A DNA stretch of 64,000 nt from Seriola aureovittata (GCF_021018895.1 NC_079386.1:8134835-8198834); one strand, 5' to 3'. Shown: positions 1-12,480, numbered from the stretch's first letter. The notes: generated from the sequence alone by a model not told the origin. Numbers and translations are program-made.

Positions 1-354
1 TTGATTCTCATTTCATGATAATCAAGTAATACACAAGACAGTTCCACTGTGATTCCCTCTGTGGAGCTACAGCACATAATCTAATGCACAGACCCTAATG
101 GTACTATAAATATTATGCATTCAGCAAAGCTGGGCCACTGTGTAATCTACTCATGAGGGAATTGTCAGTTGCTTGACTGATGGATCATGGTGGAAGGAAA
201 ACAGGACCAGAAATGATAGTCTGGTGTACAGTTTCTCCTCCTATGAAAGCTCCGTCTTCCCTCCATGCACGCCACTCTTCATTTCCTTCCCCATTCAACT
301 ACCAGGGGGCAACAGACGGCATTCAATCATCACAGGACCTGATAGCTGTAAATT
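1..354. other. Non-coding spacer with one CTCF-like word
   Basis: No gene seen. The only patterned site is CTACCAGGGGGCAA at 299-312, which fits the CTCF core CCASYAGRKGGCA at all but about one position. Two overlapping short frames at 173-455 have no recognisable domain and are taken as chance. Confidence 0.5.
299..312 (+). promoter_or_regulatory. CTCF-like motif (plus orientation)
   Basis: CTACCAGGGGGCAA resembles the core CTCF motif. A single motif match in 64 kb is expected by chance at some rate, so this is a candidate only. Other candidates lie at 15387-15402, 35781-35794 and 54243-54255. Confidence 0.25.
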
Positions 355-450
355 GTATCCGCGCACCGAAAATGCATAATCAACAGCGGTACTTTCTTAT
401 TCATAATCTTCTCTGTGACTCCTTTTGCCTAATGCATTCATATTCAGGTT
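355..450. promoter_or_regulatory. Putative enhancer-like block with POU-like words
   Basis: A non-repetitive stretch with AATGCATAA (371-379) and a TAATGCATTCATATTCA run (430-446), the kind of octamer-like words bound by POU factors. Conservation is inferred from texture only. Confidence 0.25.
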
Positions 451-988
451 CCTAGATAGGAAGGGGAGGAGGGGGGCACTCTGTGATTACAGACGATGCT
501 TTGAGCACTTGCTGAAATGCAGTGATCCCCCCCCCCCCAGTTGTTTTTTCTGCTGTTCGGTCAGTGTTCATCATTAATGGATTGGCATACCAAATAAATC
601 CTTCTGCACCCTGTTTTTCTTAGCGTATGGATAGACTGCGTGTTCGTGAGGCATGCCGTGTTTACAGTCATCTTTTTATAGTGGTTGTCGCGTCACCACA
701 GTTCACCTGGCTGGATCAGGAAAATGTTCTATTCATGAGGCTGTGTACAGTAGTCTTTTCTTTTTTTTTTTTCTTTTTCTTTCGACAAATGGCCCTAGTG
801 GCAAAATTTGAATTCAGTTAGTAAAGGCAGCATGTGGACATGCACGAGACCCTGCTGGGAGACATTAGAAGGCTGTTGTGGCTCCTCTTAGCCACAACAA
901 ACATTTTGGAATATGCCAAGGAGCAGGATTTCTGTGTTTATGTGAAATTGAGTGCACTAACCGGGTCACGGCTGACACATGAAGAAGG
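451..988. repeat. Spacer with C12 and T-rich tracts
   Basis: Contains an uninterrupted C12 at 527-538 and a T-rich tract at about 755-783. Nothing gene-like is visible. Confidence 0.6.
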
Positions 989-1006
989 AAAAAAAAAAAA
1001 AAAAAA
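989..1006. repeat. Poly(A) tract A18
   Basis: Uninterrupted run of 18 A. It may be a retroposon tail, but no body or target-site duplication is recognisable beside it. Confidence 0.85.
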
Positions 1007-1010
1007 GGCC

Positions 1011-1046
1011 TGATTATGCATGCCGCTATGCATCACAATTATGCAT
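1011..1046. promoter_or_regulatory. Triple ATGCAT cluster
   Basis: The palindromic hexamer ATGCAT occurs at 1016-1021, 1028-1033 and 1041-1046, spaced 12 and 13 bp start to start, roughly one and a bit helical turns. Two of the three copies are preceded by ATT. A homotypic POU-type array is possible. No function is shown. Confidence 0.35.
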
Positions 1047-1574
1047 AACACTGCACAATATTGTTCCTGATGCAAACTGTTGGAGACACACACATATTCT
1101 AAGGCTTTGCATGTTTTCCATTTCACTGGTGGTTATGTGAATCCTTATACTGTACATTTGTGTACAGAGAGTTACATCATTTGTTTTTAGCTCTGTCTAG
1201 AAATATTCATTGACATTTGTTTAACTGATGGTACTTAATGAAAATGATACTTACCTGTATTTATTTTTCTGAAGTGATGCCTCATCATAACTGAAATCTG
1301 TCTCTATCCCACTGTTATGTTTCCACTAAATATTCACGTTACCTTGCCAGAGTGTTTCTCTGTCCACTCGGTTTTTAATCTCTCCTGCTGGACCTATAGT
1401 TCAACTTCAGCCTGTCCGTAATTCACACAGATACACCCTGCAGCCAGCTCTCTGTTGTAAGAGGGAGAAAATTTACTCACACAGCTACAAGTCGTTGACT
1501 CTCTGTCTCTGTTTTTGGGACCAAATTTAAAAAGCGATAATCCATCCTAATTTAACAAGGTTAAGAGTTTAAGT
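1047..1574. other. Spacer, nothing recognised
   Basis: AT-rich unique-looking DNA with no repeat, gene or strong motif that I can name. A TGTACA-n4-TGTACA palindrome is present around 1154-1169. Confidence 0.5.
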
Positions 1575-1940
1575 CCTTTCCAGCAGCTCTGGTCGGCTGT
1601 ACTTTGGCTCAAAGCACCACTGTGTCTAACACACATATCACATCTGAGTTTAGCATGTTTAGCAAATTTTCTAGTTTGGCTAATTGTCATTTAATGCAAA
1701 CTAAAGTTATTTCAGTTCATCCTGAGGTAGACATGTCTGCACCAAAGCTCATGACAGTCTATCCAATAAAATTAGAGAGATTTCACTCAATGCCACAAAT
1801 GTAAATCTCATGGTGGTGTAAGAGGAAAAGTAACCAAAGTCAGTGGGATTCTCCTGGCACCACGGATAACTATATGAAATATCATGGCATCCCATCCAGT
1901 AGTTGGTGGGACATTTCAGTCTGGACTCATGTGGTGAACT
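1575..1940 (-). mobile_element. Degenerate teleost interspersed repeat, copy 1
   Basis: Read on the minus strand this matches a repeat I know from perch-like fish genomes. It has a module saying roughly 'three-quarter turn of ggatgg-atgccatgatattt', a line resembling the stop-rich gcaccactgtgtctaa end, and a second imperfect copy of the first module. Key words seen on plus are AAAGCACCACTGTGTCTAA (1612-1630) and ATGGCATCCCATCCAGTAG (1883-1901). The same module order recurs in plus orientation at 15268-15550. I cannot name its Repbase family. The copy is strongly mutated and has no coding capacity. Confidence 0.6.
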
Positions 1941-2436
1941 GCCCGACCAGCATTGCCATGCCTAGAGCCACGCAAAGCTAAAAAGCCAGAAACTTGTATG
2001 CAGTGGCAGACACCAAACAGAAGGATGGCAAAGTCAAACGGCCATCCATCCTGACGGGGGCAAAAGATTCGCTCTCCACTAGGATTTATGAGTCGGAAGT
2101 CCTCTGCTGTAGGTGAGAACAAAGGCAAAGGAATGTGGGCAACTTGAAGTCTGTCTTTCAGTCATTGCAGCTTTCTTTAAAGTCTCTAATCAGAGCTCTG
2201 AGTCGGACTGTCCTCATCACAGACCAATCCCATCCTACTCCTCTTCCTACCCTCCGCTCTGCTGTCCTCTTGACCTCTCTTCTTTCTGATAGCTTTTACC
2301 TTATTTCGTCCTCCTCCTTTACTTGATCATGTTCTCGTTTTTATAGTCCTTTCCCTCTTCTCCTCGATTTCCTCCTTGGAGATGTCATCTCTTCGCTCTT
2401 TGCCAGGCATTCACTCCTGAGATTACCTCTTCATTT
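1941..2436. other. Spacer turning pyrimidine-rich
   Basis: No gene. From about 2220 to 2400 the plus strand is dominated by C and T, with short TCCTC and CTCTT runs. The minus-strand frame at 1916-2128 has no recognisable family. Confidence 0.45.
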
Positions 2437-2533
2437 ACACACCCATGCAGACACCCACCCACCCACCAACACACGCACGCACACACACACACAAACACAC
2501 ACACACAAACACACACACACACACACATACACT
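2437..2533. repeat. Imperfect (CA)n microsatellite
   Basis: CA repeat interrupted by CACC, GCAC and AAAC units. The purest part is about 2478-2526. It explains the VCVCV and THTHT peptide frames here. Confidence 0.9.
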
Positions 2534-3699
2534 CACCGCTACCACTCCCCAGAACTCCAGCAGGCATTTTGTCCTTCAAGCTAGCATCTCGTATTTCAGC
2601 TTTACTCAATCACCCCCGCTGTACACCACGTGCATAAATACTGACCATGCTTTGAGGTTGATAATATCAGCCCTGCTCCATCCCGCATCATAATAACCTC
2701 AAAAAAGGCTTTGATTCTGATTTGTCTCATGATAACACAGATTTGGCAGAGAGGCGTGATTGCAGTTTGGTTGAAATACTTTATGACAGTGTATCAGTTT
2801 CCCCTGTGTGTGCACCTGGCTGGAGATACACTCTGTCAATATATCATGCCTCAAGAGATAGGTCAGAGCTTGGTTTTTATCTCTGTAGTGTACCTAAAAG
2901 CAGATTGTGGCACAGTATATATTTATGTGTAAGGGTTCTGCAAGTGCTGTCATTGGAGAGTATCGTACCACACTGTAGTTGCAAGGGAAATATTTGAGAT
3001 TTTCTATGCGTGTGTGAATCCACAAAGACTGAAGGTCTTGACCTCAGAACCAGCTGTTTCCCCCTCATTGTACAACACAAGCACAAAGTGGAATGGCAGT
3101 AATTACTATCCCAGCATCACCTCATTGAGCCATACTGCACAGTGTAGAACACTTTGCTAATGTAATCACACTATGCTACACACGCTTATGGGCCAGACTT
3201 AATGTTGAGTGTGTGTCATTTGAGAGCCCGCTGCCACAGTAAGAGGTTCCGGCTGGTTTATAAAGGCACATGTTTATTGTATCATGCATTAGGGCCATTA
3301 GTCCTAGTGCTGGCTGAACCCAGCTGGTTCCCAGGGTCATTCCTCAATGTGAAACTGAACTGCATGACATGACCAAAATTGACTCCTCTCAGAATACTCC
3401 AGAGCTAATGGACGTCTCGGTAATTGACATCAATACCTGGGAACGAGCTGGTGCTCTGGGTGCGGATGAGCACCAAGTAGAGGAGCTATTTTTGCATTCA
3501 TATCTCGTGCTTGATTTGTGTTTACATATGCTTCCATCAGAAGGAAATGCTCCAGTTCTGCCAGCTCATCAGTTTGTAATGTAGTTATGCAGCGTAAACC
3601 TGGTAAATCTCGTAAAAAGGGCTAATGCTTACATGTTTGTCCTTTTTATGGTAATAATCAGTGGTCGTCCTCTTGAATAATCTAAGAAACACTGTTGAA
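2534..3699. other. Spacer, nothing recognised
   Basis: Unique-looking DNA. Overlapping short frames at 2711-3086 have no protein similarity I recognise, and 3369-3584 is a 71-residue chance-like frame. Confidence 0.45.
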
Positions 3700-4270
3700 A
3701 AAAGTGAGATGTCCCAGGTGGGGATTGAAAGCTCTAGAGGCCACTGCGTGAGCCCCATGTTGCTGATGCACTACAATATTAATGCTTATGGAGCCCATCA
3801 ACTCTAATTACGCCTGCCTTGCTCGATCCTACCAAGAGTACCACTGAATATTAATGTGAAGCAACTTTTAACAGCAACGTCACTTCATCAGTGAATTAAC
3901 ATCATTAACAGTGGTGCGTTTCTGAATAGCGATTGATCCTGGGGTTTGGCGAGGTTCAAGGTTAGCTGAATCTGCGCGTTTCGGGATACCTCTTTGGTCT
4001 TCTATTAGATCAGAGTGAGGGAGAGACTCGCCCTCTTAAAGGTGTGTAACCATCATCCCAGTTTTCTTTCTCCTGATGGGCCAAATTTGATCAGCACTTG
4101 TATGTTTTCCTTAATTTCTCCGCGCACAGAGGAGGCAGCTTGCCATTATCATGCAGGGAACCATTTGTTGTCGCTTGATTACGCTAATGGGAAAGCACAC
4201 ACGAATATGAAATGTTGAACGTTATTGAAATTAGGCTTAATTGCTGATGGCATCTCAGGTTAATTTGTAT
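3700..4270. promoter_or_regulatory. Putative enhancer-like block
   Basis: A 570-bp non-repetitive block with many homeodomain cores: TAATTA at 3805-3810, ATATTAATG near 3848, GATTACGCTAATGG near 4177-4190 and GGCTTAATTGC near 4234-4244. It also has CG-containing words uncommon in the flanking spacer. It has no open frame of note. Its role as an enhancer is inferred from texture. Confidence 0.35.
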
Positions 4271-6414
4271 TCCCCTGGTATGAAATGTGTCTGTGTGTAG
4301 TGTTTGTTTTTGTGTGCTGAGCTGAATCTAAGTGACTGTAGATGTACAGTACGCTCTAAGAGAATTCATTGGGGTTTGTTTTTGCTCTTCAAAAAAAAAA
4401 AAAAAAGAGGACAGTTGTGTGGAGATGGTGGCATAGATAACTGAATATCATTAATGATAAATGTAGTGTTCCCCTCACGAATCCTCCTGTCTCAGCCCCT
4501 CAGTCCACCATGATGCTGGGTCATCAGGGTATACTGAAGGGTAGGCGGAGTCGGAAGGAAGCGTGTTCAGCTGCTTCACTGGGGGATAATGATTAAAAAG
4601 CACTTCAGTGCGGGAACTCACACAACGCAGATGAGGTTTGCCTGTGCTGAAGACCTTTTTAACCAAACCAATAACAAAAAACCCCCCCCAAAAAAACTGT
4701 CAAATAGCTTCTTGATCACTCCATCTCACTGTTAAGCTTTCGTCTTTTGCTTCTTAATTATTAATGTTGATGCATTTCACTTCCAAGTTTTCCATTAAAG
4801 ACTTGCTCTTAATTGTGGTGGTGGGGAAAAAAAGAAAAGAAATGTAATTTACCCTCAGTATTGATATTTGATGCACTCTTGATGTGCACTTGTGGAAATT
4901 AAGAAAATACATTTCACTCAAATTCACATTAAATTCCAGATACTCGTTTTTAACTTTTATGTAAAAGAAATACTGCAGGGTCACAATGACTTGGTAGATT
5001 AAGATTTTACATACATAACATATGGTATACATACAACATTAAAATGTCACATAATACACATCAGTGTATAAGTAGTGATAATCAGTAGTAAGCAGTCTTT
5101 AAGGGGCTATTTTTATTATATTTATTATTAAATTATTTTAATAAAGATTTTGTTGCTGTTGCTTTTTTGGCCACTTTGGCGCACCATAGAAAGTTGTAAA
5201 GACAACACTGACATATCATCACCTTTAAAGTTGATGCATGTTAACAAACTGGCTTTTTTACAGATGAAGCAGCCACAACATCTGGAGTCATGTACGTGAC
5301 CACCAAAATTCTCTGTCGTTCTCTCCAACCACTGAGGGAAGTGTCTGGGTCTTCAGTGGCTAAATGCTCCACAGAGTTCTCCTTCTTGCTGTGAGCTTTG
5401 TCTGTCTGTGGTTTGGCACCGTGCAGGCGGCATGCAGTGGAAATTTAGGGCTTTTTCCCACTGAAAACAGCTGCCTGCCGCTGGAAACGATGCTGATGAG
5501 CACAGTGAGACTGAATCAAAACCACTGTGACTTGTAAAACCAAAAACAATGTAAAAACAGTGAGTTAAAAGACACTAAAACTCTCTGTAGAAGTGAGGGG
5601 TGGTAATTCTCTCAAGGTCTGTCACTGCGAGCAGCACATTTCACATTACATGTTGTCATTTGTGAATATAGAAATATTGAATAATGTAGCTTTAAGTAAG
5701 ATCCTGAAAGCTGGGGTTTCGGCTGTAATTGAGTTTTTTTTCTTCCAGTCAGGGGCATTTTCCACCACTGCTGATGTGTCCTTAGACAGCAAACCACATG
5801 TACCTTATTAAACACTAATAATGCACTCCATGCTAAAGCCTTTGTTTACATGTATTTATTACTCCCATGTAGTGTGGCAGTAGCAGCCTATCTTAAGTTC
5901 ATAAAATACAGCGATCCACAGCAAGTATACAGGAAATGTAGGTCTGGGCAGCCATGCGGAAGAGAAGGCCGGGCTGAAATAGGCAGAAGGGGAGAATTTA
6001 GCCTATCTGTGGCAATTATCTAATGTGGGACAAGTCAGGAAGTTGATAATGGCTAAAAGTTCTCATGCAGAACAGAGTCATGAATGTGTGAATCAATGTG
6101 GCACGAGGAAGCTCTGCCTCATGCGAGATTGTTGTAAAGGTGGTCTGTGTATAGAGTGAGCGTGCAACATTTTTTACATGCCTGTGTTTTATGAAACCAG
6201 CTGGTAATTTTCAGAAATCAAAGATATTTTTGAGGTCATGCTCACTGTTCTTAGTTGTGCCCTTTTGAAATGACAACTTACTGCTTTCATAAAGTGAGCA
6301 GTGTATTACGAGTTACTGAGAAACACAATCATATGCTGCTTCGTTTTTTAAAAGCAATTCCTGCCTGACTTTCCTACAGGGATGCGAAGATGAAACAACC
6401 GCTTTATCACCCCT
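4271..6414. other. AT-rich spacer with A16 and a homeodomain palindrome
   Basis: Holds A16 at 4391-4406, an A6-C8-A6 type tract near 4676-4697 and a perfect 12-bp palindrome ATCATTAATGAT at 4447-4458. About 4740-5150 is very AT-rich. The minus frame at 4754-5032 reflects that composition and is not taken as a gene. Confidence 0.45.
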
Positions 6415-6452
6415 CTCTTCTTCTTCTTCTTCTTCTTCTTCTTCTTCTTCTT
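6415..6452. repeat. (CTT)n microsatellite
   Basis: About twelve CTT units. It gives the poly-arginine tail in the minus-strand frame at 6407-6655, which is therefore not a gene. Confidence 0.9.
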
Positions 6453-7350
6453 GGCCATTCTTTCATTTTTGTTTGGAATGTTTTGGGACCTTCAAACAAA
6501 TGCATCACATGTTCGCAGAGCATTTTACACTTTACTGTTGAAGTTGACTTGATTTTATGCTGAGCCTTTCCTTGGATGTGATAATAGAAATCTTGGGCTA
6601 TCTTGTTGAACCTCCTGTCTCTTCTTCTCTGGTCCCAGCTGAGTGCCTTCATCATTTCAGGGAAGGCCTCTGAAAGGATGTTTACACATTGAGACTGTGT
6701 ACATAGTCCTCAGTGCTTCTCTTTTCAAAGGTTTCTTTTTCCCAGCTTGCACTAGGCTTTGGCCTGCGAGGGCAGGCAGATAGGCGTGTGGGCAGTGACC
6801 CATCTGCTTTTCTGAGGAGTCTGAAAAGTCCAGACTTCACTCAGCCGAAGCTGCAGGGAGGGCGACAGAGGGATGGACTCAGAGTGGGAAGCGGGATGCT
6901 AAGTTCAACCTTTAATTCATAAATCTTTGTGGATGTCTGTCAGCGTGTAGCTGTGAACATAAAAAGGATATAAGGAGACAGCAAGCGAAGGAGAGAGAAA
7001 ATCACTTTCTGTGGCATGGACAGATGCGTCCAGAACACCTGCAGGATTTGTCTGCCTTGTCTAGTCCAGGGGAGGACGACCTCAGAATAATTCATTTTAC
7101 ACCTCCTCTATAGTGGCCTGCTCCACTAGTCTTATTTGCTCTCCTTTTTTTAGGAAACGCTTTGTGAGCTGTGCCTGAAAGGCAAGTGGATTCTTTTGAG
7201 AGTTAACTATTAACACCCAAAACTGTCACCACCTTTACCTCGTAATGACTTATGAGTGGGCAGCGTCTGTTGCATCTTCCCAGAAACTGTGTACCTGCAT
7301 GTTACACATTTAAATTGATTGGCAGATTTTTCTGTTTTCTTCTTGATTTT
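6453..7350. other. Spacer, nothing recognised
   Basis: No repeat family or gene recognised. Short plus frame 6713-6922 has no domain features. Confidence 0.45.
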
Positions 7351-7373
7351 AAAAAAAAAAAAAAAAAAAAAAA
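7351..7373. repeat. Poly(A) tract A23
   Basis: Uninterrupted A23 following GATTTT. No retroposon body is recognised upstream. Confidence 0.85.
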
Positions 7374-7605
7374 CATTTTCTGACATTTTTGACCTTTTCT
7401 CAAGAAAAGCTTAAGCTGCTATTTTCAGTGGAATTGAGTTGAAAGTGGTGCTCTGTAATAGCTCCAGTGCTGTTTCCTGTAGTGATAAAGATGGAACTGC
7501 AGACAAAAATAGCAAAGTATAGTTGGAGTTTGGGAACAGGAGGGGATGAGAGAGAAAGTAAGGACTGAAAGCTCAACAATAACACATAATCTGCAACTCT
7601 GCCAC

Positions 7606-7631
7606 TTTTTTTTTTTTTTTTTTTTTTTTTT
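7606..7631. repeat. Poly(T) tract T26
   Basis: Uninterrupted T26, about 230 bp downstream of A23. The A23/T26 pair does not bound any sequence that I recognise as an element. Confidence 0.85.
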
Positions 7632-10429
7632 GCGCCTCCCTTACTAGGAGACAGCTGCTCTACCTAGCTATTCCCTGGTGGTTTTGATGGATTCTTCCCC
7701 TTAGAAGAGGCAATGACTCCTTGGCTTTAACGCAGCGTGCAGCAAGCCGAGGCCCAGCAGCGTTTACACAGGAATGAGTCTGGGAGATATACCATTGAAG
7801 GTAGAATACATTCAGCAGACCCAGGAGAAAAAAGATATTCTGTGTAACTCAACCGAGTTTGATTTAATACAACATTGATGGTGTAAAATATTCTAATTCG
7901 TCTGAAATGCCGAACAAATTTAAATTACGCAGATAGCCAGTGTGTTTGAGGTATAGAGAGTAAAATTTAGGTCTGGGAGAGATGTCATATTAACTTGGGT
8001 GGAAATTGAAGTGGAAATGTCCCTGCATGAGCTGACGTTGACCCTCAGTGTCTGGAGGAATCCATCATAAAGTAAAAACATCCGTCCACCACCCACACTT
8101 CAAAAGCTCAAACACATTCAGTGATTTTATGCAAATTTTGCGAAACAAAATTAGACTTTGAAACACTCTGAACCGATCTTCTTCATTTTGACATCTGTTT
8201 CTCTTTCCTGTCAACTGCTTGGTAACTCCGCAGAAAACAACAGATGTTTTGATTTCTTTTCGGGTTCCACTCAAAAAGGGAAAGCAAATCCTGAATTATT
8301 TAGGCAACCTTTTCAACATTGTAGTGGAATTTTTGTAATTCAAAGGAAGACAGTGAGGCAAACCACAGTATTCCTCTAGAAGAACTCCCAAGTATTTGCT
8401 GAATAATGTATGTTATAACATAAGACAGGCAGCCGCTGATACACAGGGACTGAGACTTGAGATTATAGTGGACGGTATGACCTTTCCTTTCATGAAAAAT
8501 TAAGCGCTCTGATATTGAGCAGATGAGGTTTTATTTAGCGCAAACCTCCAGTGACAACTGAGTTGTCACCAACTTGGCTTGTTTTATCATAAAAAGCTGA
8601 AGACTTTAGAAATAGTTTTTATCAGTAATTGTCAGTTTGTGGCAGGGATCTTTTTCTGTGGTTGCGGTTGATAACATTTCAATCATTAGGAATAAGTTTT
8701 GATAGGGTAGCTAGCTTGAATAACAGTAAGTTTCTTGACTCCTGCCTTGTCTCTTAGTCTTATTTTGTTGAATGCTGATGCATTATAAAGGTTTCCATGT
8801 GCCATTGTGCTTTCTGTCTCCACTGAGAACTTGTCCATAGATGTATAATACAAAAAAGGAGGTTGGTGAGTAAACAGTATGCCAGTGCTAGCCTGTAGGT
8901 GCCAATCTGCCTCGTAGTTTGATGTTGGAAAACCTTAGCATTCTCCAGTGCATCAGAATACTGTATCTCTACTCCAAATCCAAAATTCGCTCTGCATTCC
9001 CAGTGCTTGTTTTTCAAAGCACACAACACCTTTAAAAATTCCAAACTTGCACAACTACTTCTGCTGCTCAGGCAGGTATAAAATCAGCAGCTCTTTGATG
9101 TCATAAAAAAGTTAGTCCCTGCTCCCGCTGTCATTTTCCTTTGCCAAATGAGTCACAGATGAAAAATACCATATTATACAGCAGGACCGTCAAGCTGTCA
9201 CTTAGGTAATGAAGTTGGTCCAAACCATTTGTCTTATTTTGTCACGCTTTTTCCCCATTAGTCATACTGCGCTAACCATTAGCTCCTCGGGAACCCCCTT
9301 CACCCAAGGACACTTAGGCTCTCTCTCCAAGTGCGACCGAAGCCGGCTGATGCACCGTGGAAGACGACACAGTGGGAGAAGGAGGGATGGAGGGAGGTGA
9401 GACTGACACCGTAAGAAGAACGGTCGGTAGAGCATGCTAGAGAGACTTGAGCCCCATCCAAAAGCAGCTCCTCACATAGACAGGTTGATTAATCCGTCAG
9501 AACTGACTGTTTATTGGAAATCTTCACATTTCCAAACCCAACCTAAAGTGTGGACACTAAATTTCTAGAGAAGCATTCAGACTAGTGAAGCAGGATTTAC
9601 ATGTGGACATAAAATAAAGAAGTAGGAAGAGGAAAAGGATAGAGTGTGAGCACACTAGATAAAGAGTGCTTCAGGCAACATAGCAGAGGATAACGTGATA
9701 TACTGCCAGGGACGGAGGATACAGGTAGATGAGTAAGACCATGTAAGATACTCTGACCTAGAGTGTAGGTAATACAGGGAGAACACAAAGAGAAGGAAAT
9801 CAGGAGAAAGGGGAGAGGGCGACGTATAGAGACTTGACCAAGTTATATCTTCAGGGTACAGTTGTGTTTGTCCTAGACAGGGTTATTACTCAACCAAGTG
9901 TGGTAAGCACTAACTGCTTTATGAAAGCCAGAGGCAGGGCCACTCAAAGTGCAGTAAAAGTAAAGCACTTTTGTTTTCTTATAGCATGTTTTACAGCATA
10001 TCCATATTGAGCTATTGATGATGCATAGCAGCCTTTTCACTCTGAGGACTTTTTAAAAGCCCTTCTAAAGACCTGAACTCCAGGGAAAAGTTTTTCGTAA
10101 AGTTTAATGTTGCGGTAGGAAATGCTCGGTGAGAACTCGGGCGTTGCATTGGAGGCACTTTGCAGCTCGGCATGAAGAGCGTGACACAAACAATGTTGAA
10201 CTCCCACTGGAGCAATTCATAATAAGAAGGTTTGAGAGTCGAAGACCTTACGCCATAGGGCTTATATTTAGAAACTTGATCAAACTGTTAGAGGGACCAA
10301 AGAGGTTGTACAAGCGCACTCAAGCGTACATGTATTATATCATTTATATCAACATACATTGTCACATTTATCACACAACTTGACCAGGTGTGTGTTTAAC
10401 GGCAGGTGTATGTGATTAAATAAAGCCTA
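7632..10429. other. Long spacer, nothing recognised
   Basis: About 2.8 kb with no gene, microsatellite or named repeat that I can support. Short frames such as 8760-9044 minus (94 residues) show no transmembrane pattern, motif or family likeness. A G/A-rich patch lies near 9360-9420. Confidence 0.4.
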
Positions 10430-10735
10430 ATGGTTCTAACTGAACTGTGTCCTGAGAGCTGGATGGGGGCCACATGCGCTGTTAGCCGCTGCTCCGACAG
10501 ATGCCAGGGGGCAAGCGCAAGGGAGGGGACTAATTACCGGACAGCTGCCCAGCAGACCCTCACCCTGCCCCTGGGACAGCCGTCTATCTCACTCCCCCGT
10601 CCTCCAACCTTGGACCTGAGACCTGGCACCATCGTTGCCAATTCCAGTCCGTCTCCATCACAGGAGGTTGGCAGCGGAGCCTCAGGGGAGTGATGGTGGT
10701 TTGCCCCCCCAACCGTCAATCGGGGGGGACGGGTT
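10430..10735. other. GC-rich island-like block
   Basis: Markedly more GC-rich than its flanks, with GCCGCTGCTCCGACAG and CGGACAGCTGCC words, ending in a near-palindromic CCCCCC...GGGGGG stretch (10704-10731). Overlapping open frames exist on both strands (10430-10693 plus, 10534-10719 minus), as expected for GC-rich DNA with few stops. It could be a conserved element, a small CpG island or a repeat fragment. Confidence 0.3.
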
Positions 10736-10879
10736 TATAAAACTAATTTGTTAGTAGACATCCCATGACAAATAAGTAACTGTGATTTTCGATAAAATTT
10801 GTTGTTGAATTCTCCCCGAGCGCTGTCTGAGTCGACCTATAAAGTTACCCCAAAACCTCCAGGTTCAACTAAAATGAGC

Positions 10880-11480
10880 ACACATGAAAAGTCAACACAA
10901 TTACACAACCTGTCATGGAACACAATATATCCCTCAAATGGTGGCTGGTTTCCGGCTGCCACGGCATCAGCTGTCAATTTAGCTTTTGACCACTGTTAAT
11001 TCTCACTATGGATATAAATATTTCATAGTTTGGTGCCACAGCAGACTAATAATATCTCAATTGATGCTTTGAGTAGACTGTGTCCTTCACCCTTCACTGG
11101 GATGGGTAAGAAAGGTATTTATAAGAAAATTGAGGTCACCAGTGAGAGGAGGGCTGGCTGTAGGCCCAAAAAATATGGAGTGTTGGAGAGGTTCAGGCAG
11201 ACTCATTTTGTTGGAATTGAGGGGCTGCCGAGCAGACTGCTCATCTTGCTGTTGGCATAAGCGTGAGAAGAGGAGCTAAAGGTTGAAATTATGCTCCCAG
11301 AAAGCATTTGGCTCGGGTGAGGAAAAAGTGCAATGCAATAATTAAGCGGCACAATAAAAATGATTAGAACTGCTTTTGACATTCTCATTGCGAATAACTT
11401 GCGTTTAATTGTAATCACAAATTTTAAATGCCAGTTTTATGTTCCATGGCTATAAGCTGTTTAAAGTTCAATAGCTATAC
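10880..11480. promoter_or_regulatory. Putative enhancer-like block
   Basis: Two adjacent patches. The first (10880-11060) has CAATTACACAACCTG and GCATCAGCTGTCAATTTAG. The second (11210-11480) has GTGCAATGCAATAATTAAGC (to 11347), AATGATTAG and GTTTAATTGTAATCAC (about 11403-11418), a dense homeodomain cluster. No plausible coding frame is present. Confidence 0.38.
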
Positions 11481-11689
11481 TCTTTAAATCTCCTTCCAAT
11501 TTCTGCTCGGAGGCAGCAAGAGGGAATGGATACAGAAAGAATAGGAGGCAAAGTATGTGAAATTAGCGTCTAAAAAAAGAGAAGGGGAAGTAGAGAGTGA
11601 AAGAGTGAATGTCTTTCACCATTAACTGCTGGACAGTGTGGCTTGCTGGCCTGGAGGAGTACCCGTGTGGCTCAGCTCGAGGCAAGTTA

Positions 11690-11900
11690 GCTATTCAGCC
11701 ACAGCATCTGTTGCAGGCTAATGGATGTTATAACCTCATAAACGTCATGAAATTGGACATTATCCCTTAATTAAAAGAACAGAGATGCATTACAATGATT
11801 AGAGTGGCACTCCAGTGGACCTGCCGCGTGCTCCAATAATGTTTCTGGAGGACGCATGGCTTCTGAGCAAGGTGTTGGCGTGGGAGGAGGGCGTGTAATA
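11690..11900. promoter_or_regulatory. Putative enhancer-like block
   Basis: Contains CTTAATTAA (11766-11774), ATGCAT (11785-11790) and GATTAG (11797-11802) in 37 bp, within a non-repetitive block. Confidence 0.33.
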
Positions 11901-12099
11901 TTTTTAATGACCCAATTGCTGTTGTGAGCCACAAACTTTCGAGAGTCGCGGGAGGATCCTGTCACTTTACCCGTGACTTTTGGACGCCGCCCCAGACTTT
12001 GCTCTGAGACGTCATCTGGACCGTTCCCCCACCTCTTTAGTGATTTGGGAACAGCTTCAGACCTGTTCTCCTTTTTCTTTTCCCTCTCTCATTTTATTT

Positions 12100-12480
12100 G
12101 CATTTCAGGAGCTTCTGATGATGATTTGAGTGTCTTCCCAGTGATTATGTGCACAGTGTTAGCTCAGCAGAAACAGCTGTGCTATAAAGCAGATATAAAA
12201 ACAAAGCTTGATGCTTGTGTTCCACTGCACCTGGGCCATCAGTGCCCAATAAATACCAGCAGCCAATCAATCTCGCTGCCTTCCCCACTAAGGAGCTTAA
12301 TGAAACCTTGGGTGGGAAACAGAGGGTCTGGACAACATAACCTGCATGCAAAGATATGGGACATATTAACCCTCACTCTGGCCTTTACTCACAGACAATT
12401 CAAGGCCGACGTCACAGTTGGAATTCTCGGCGCGAGTCTTGGAGTGTGCCGTAAAGGTCACGAAAGGCCTACACTCACAT
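12100..12480. promoter_or_regulatory. Putative enhancer-like block with long open frame
   Basis: A 175-residue frame (11973-12500 plus) spans this block, but it has no domain, signal peptide or recognisable family. The block has regulatory texture: GGGCCATCAGTGCCCAATAAATACC, CAGCCAATCAATC and CATGCAAAGATATGGG. The frame is more likely open by chance, though a lineage-specific exon cannot be excluded. Confidence 0.33.

Noticed and set aside
989..7631. Poly(A)/poly(T) runs as retroposon tails or processed pseudogenes
   Set aside because: No retroposon body, intronless gene copy or target-site duplication is recognisable beside any of them.
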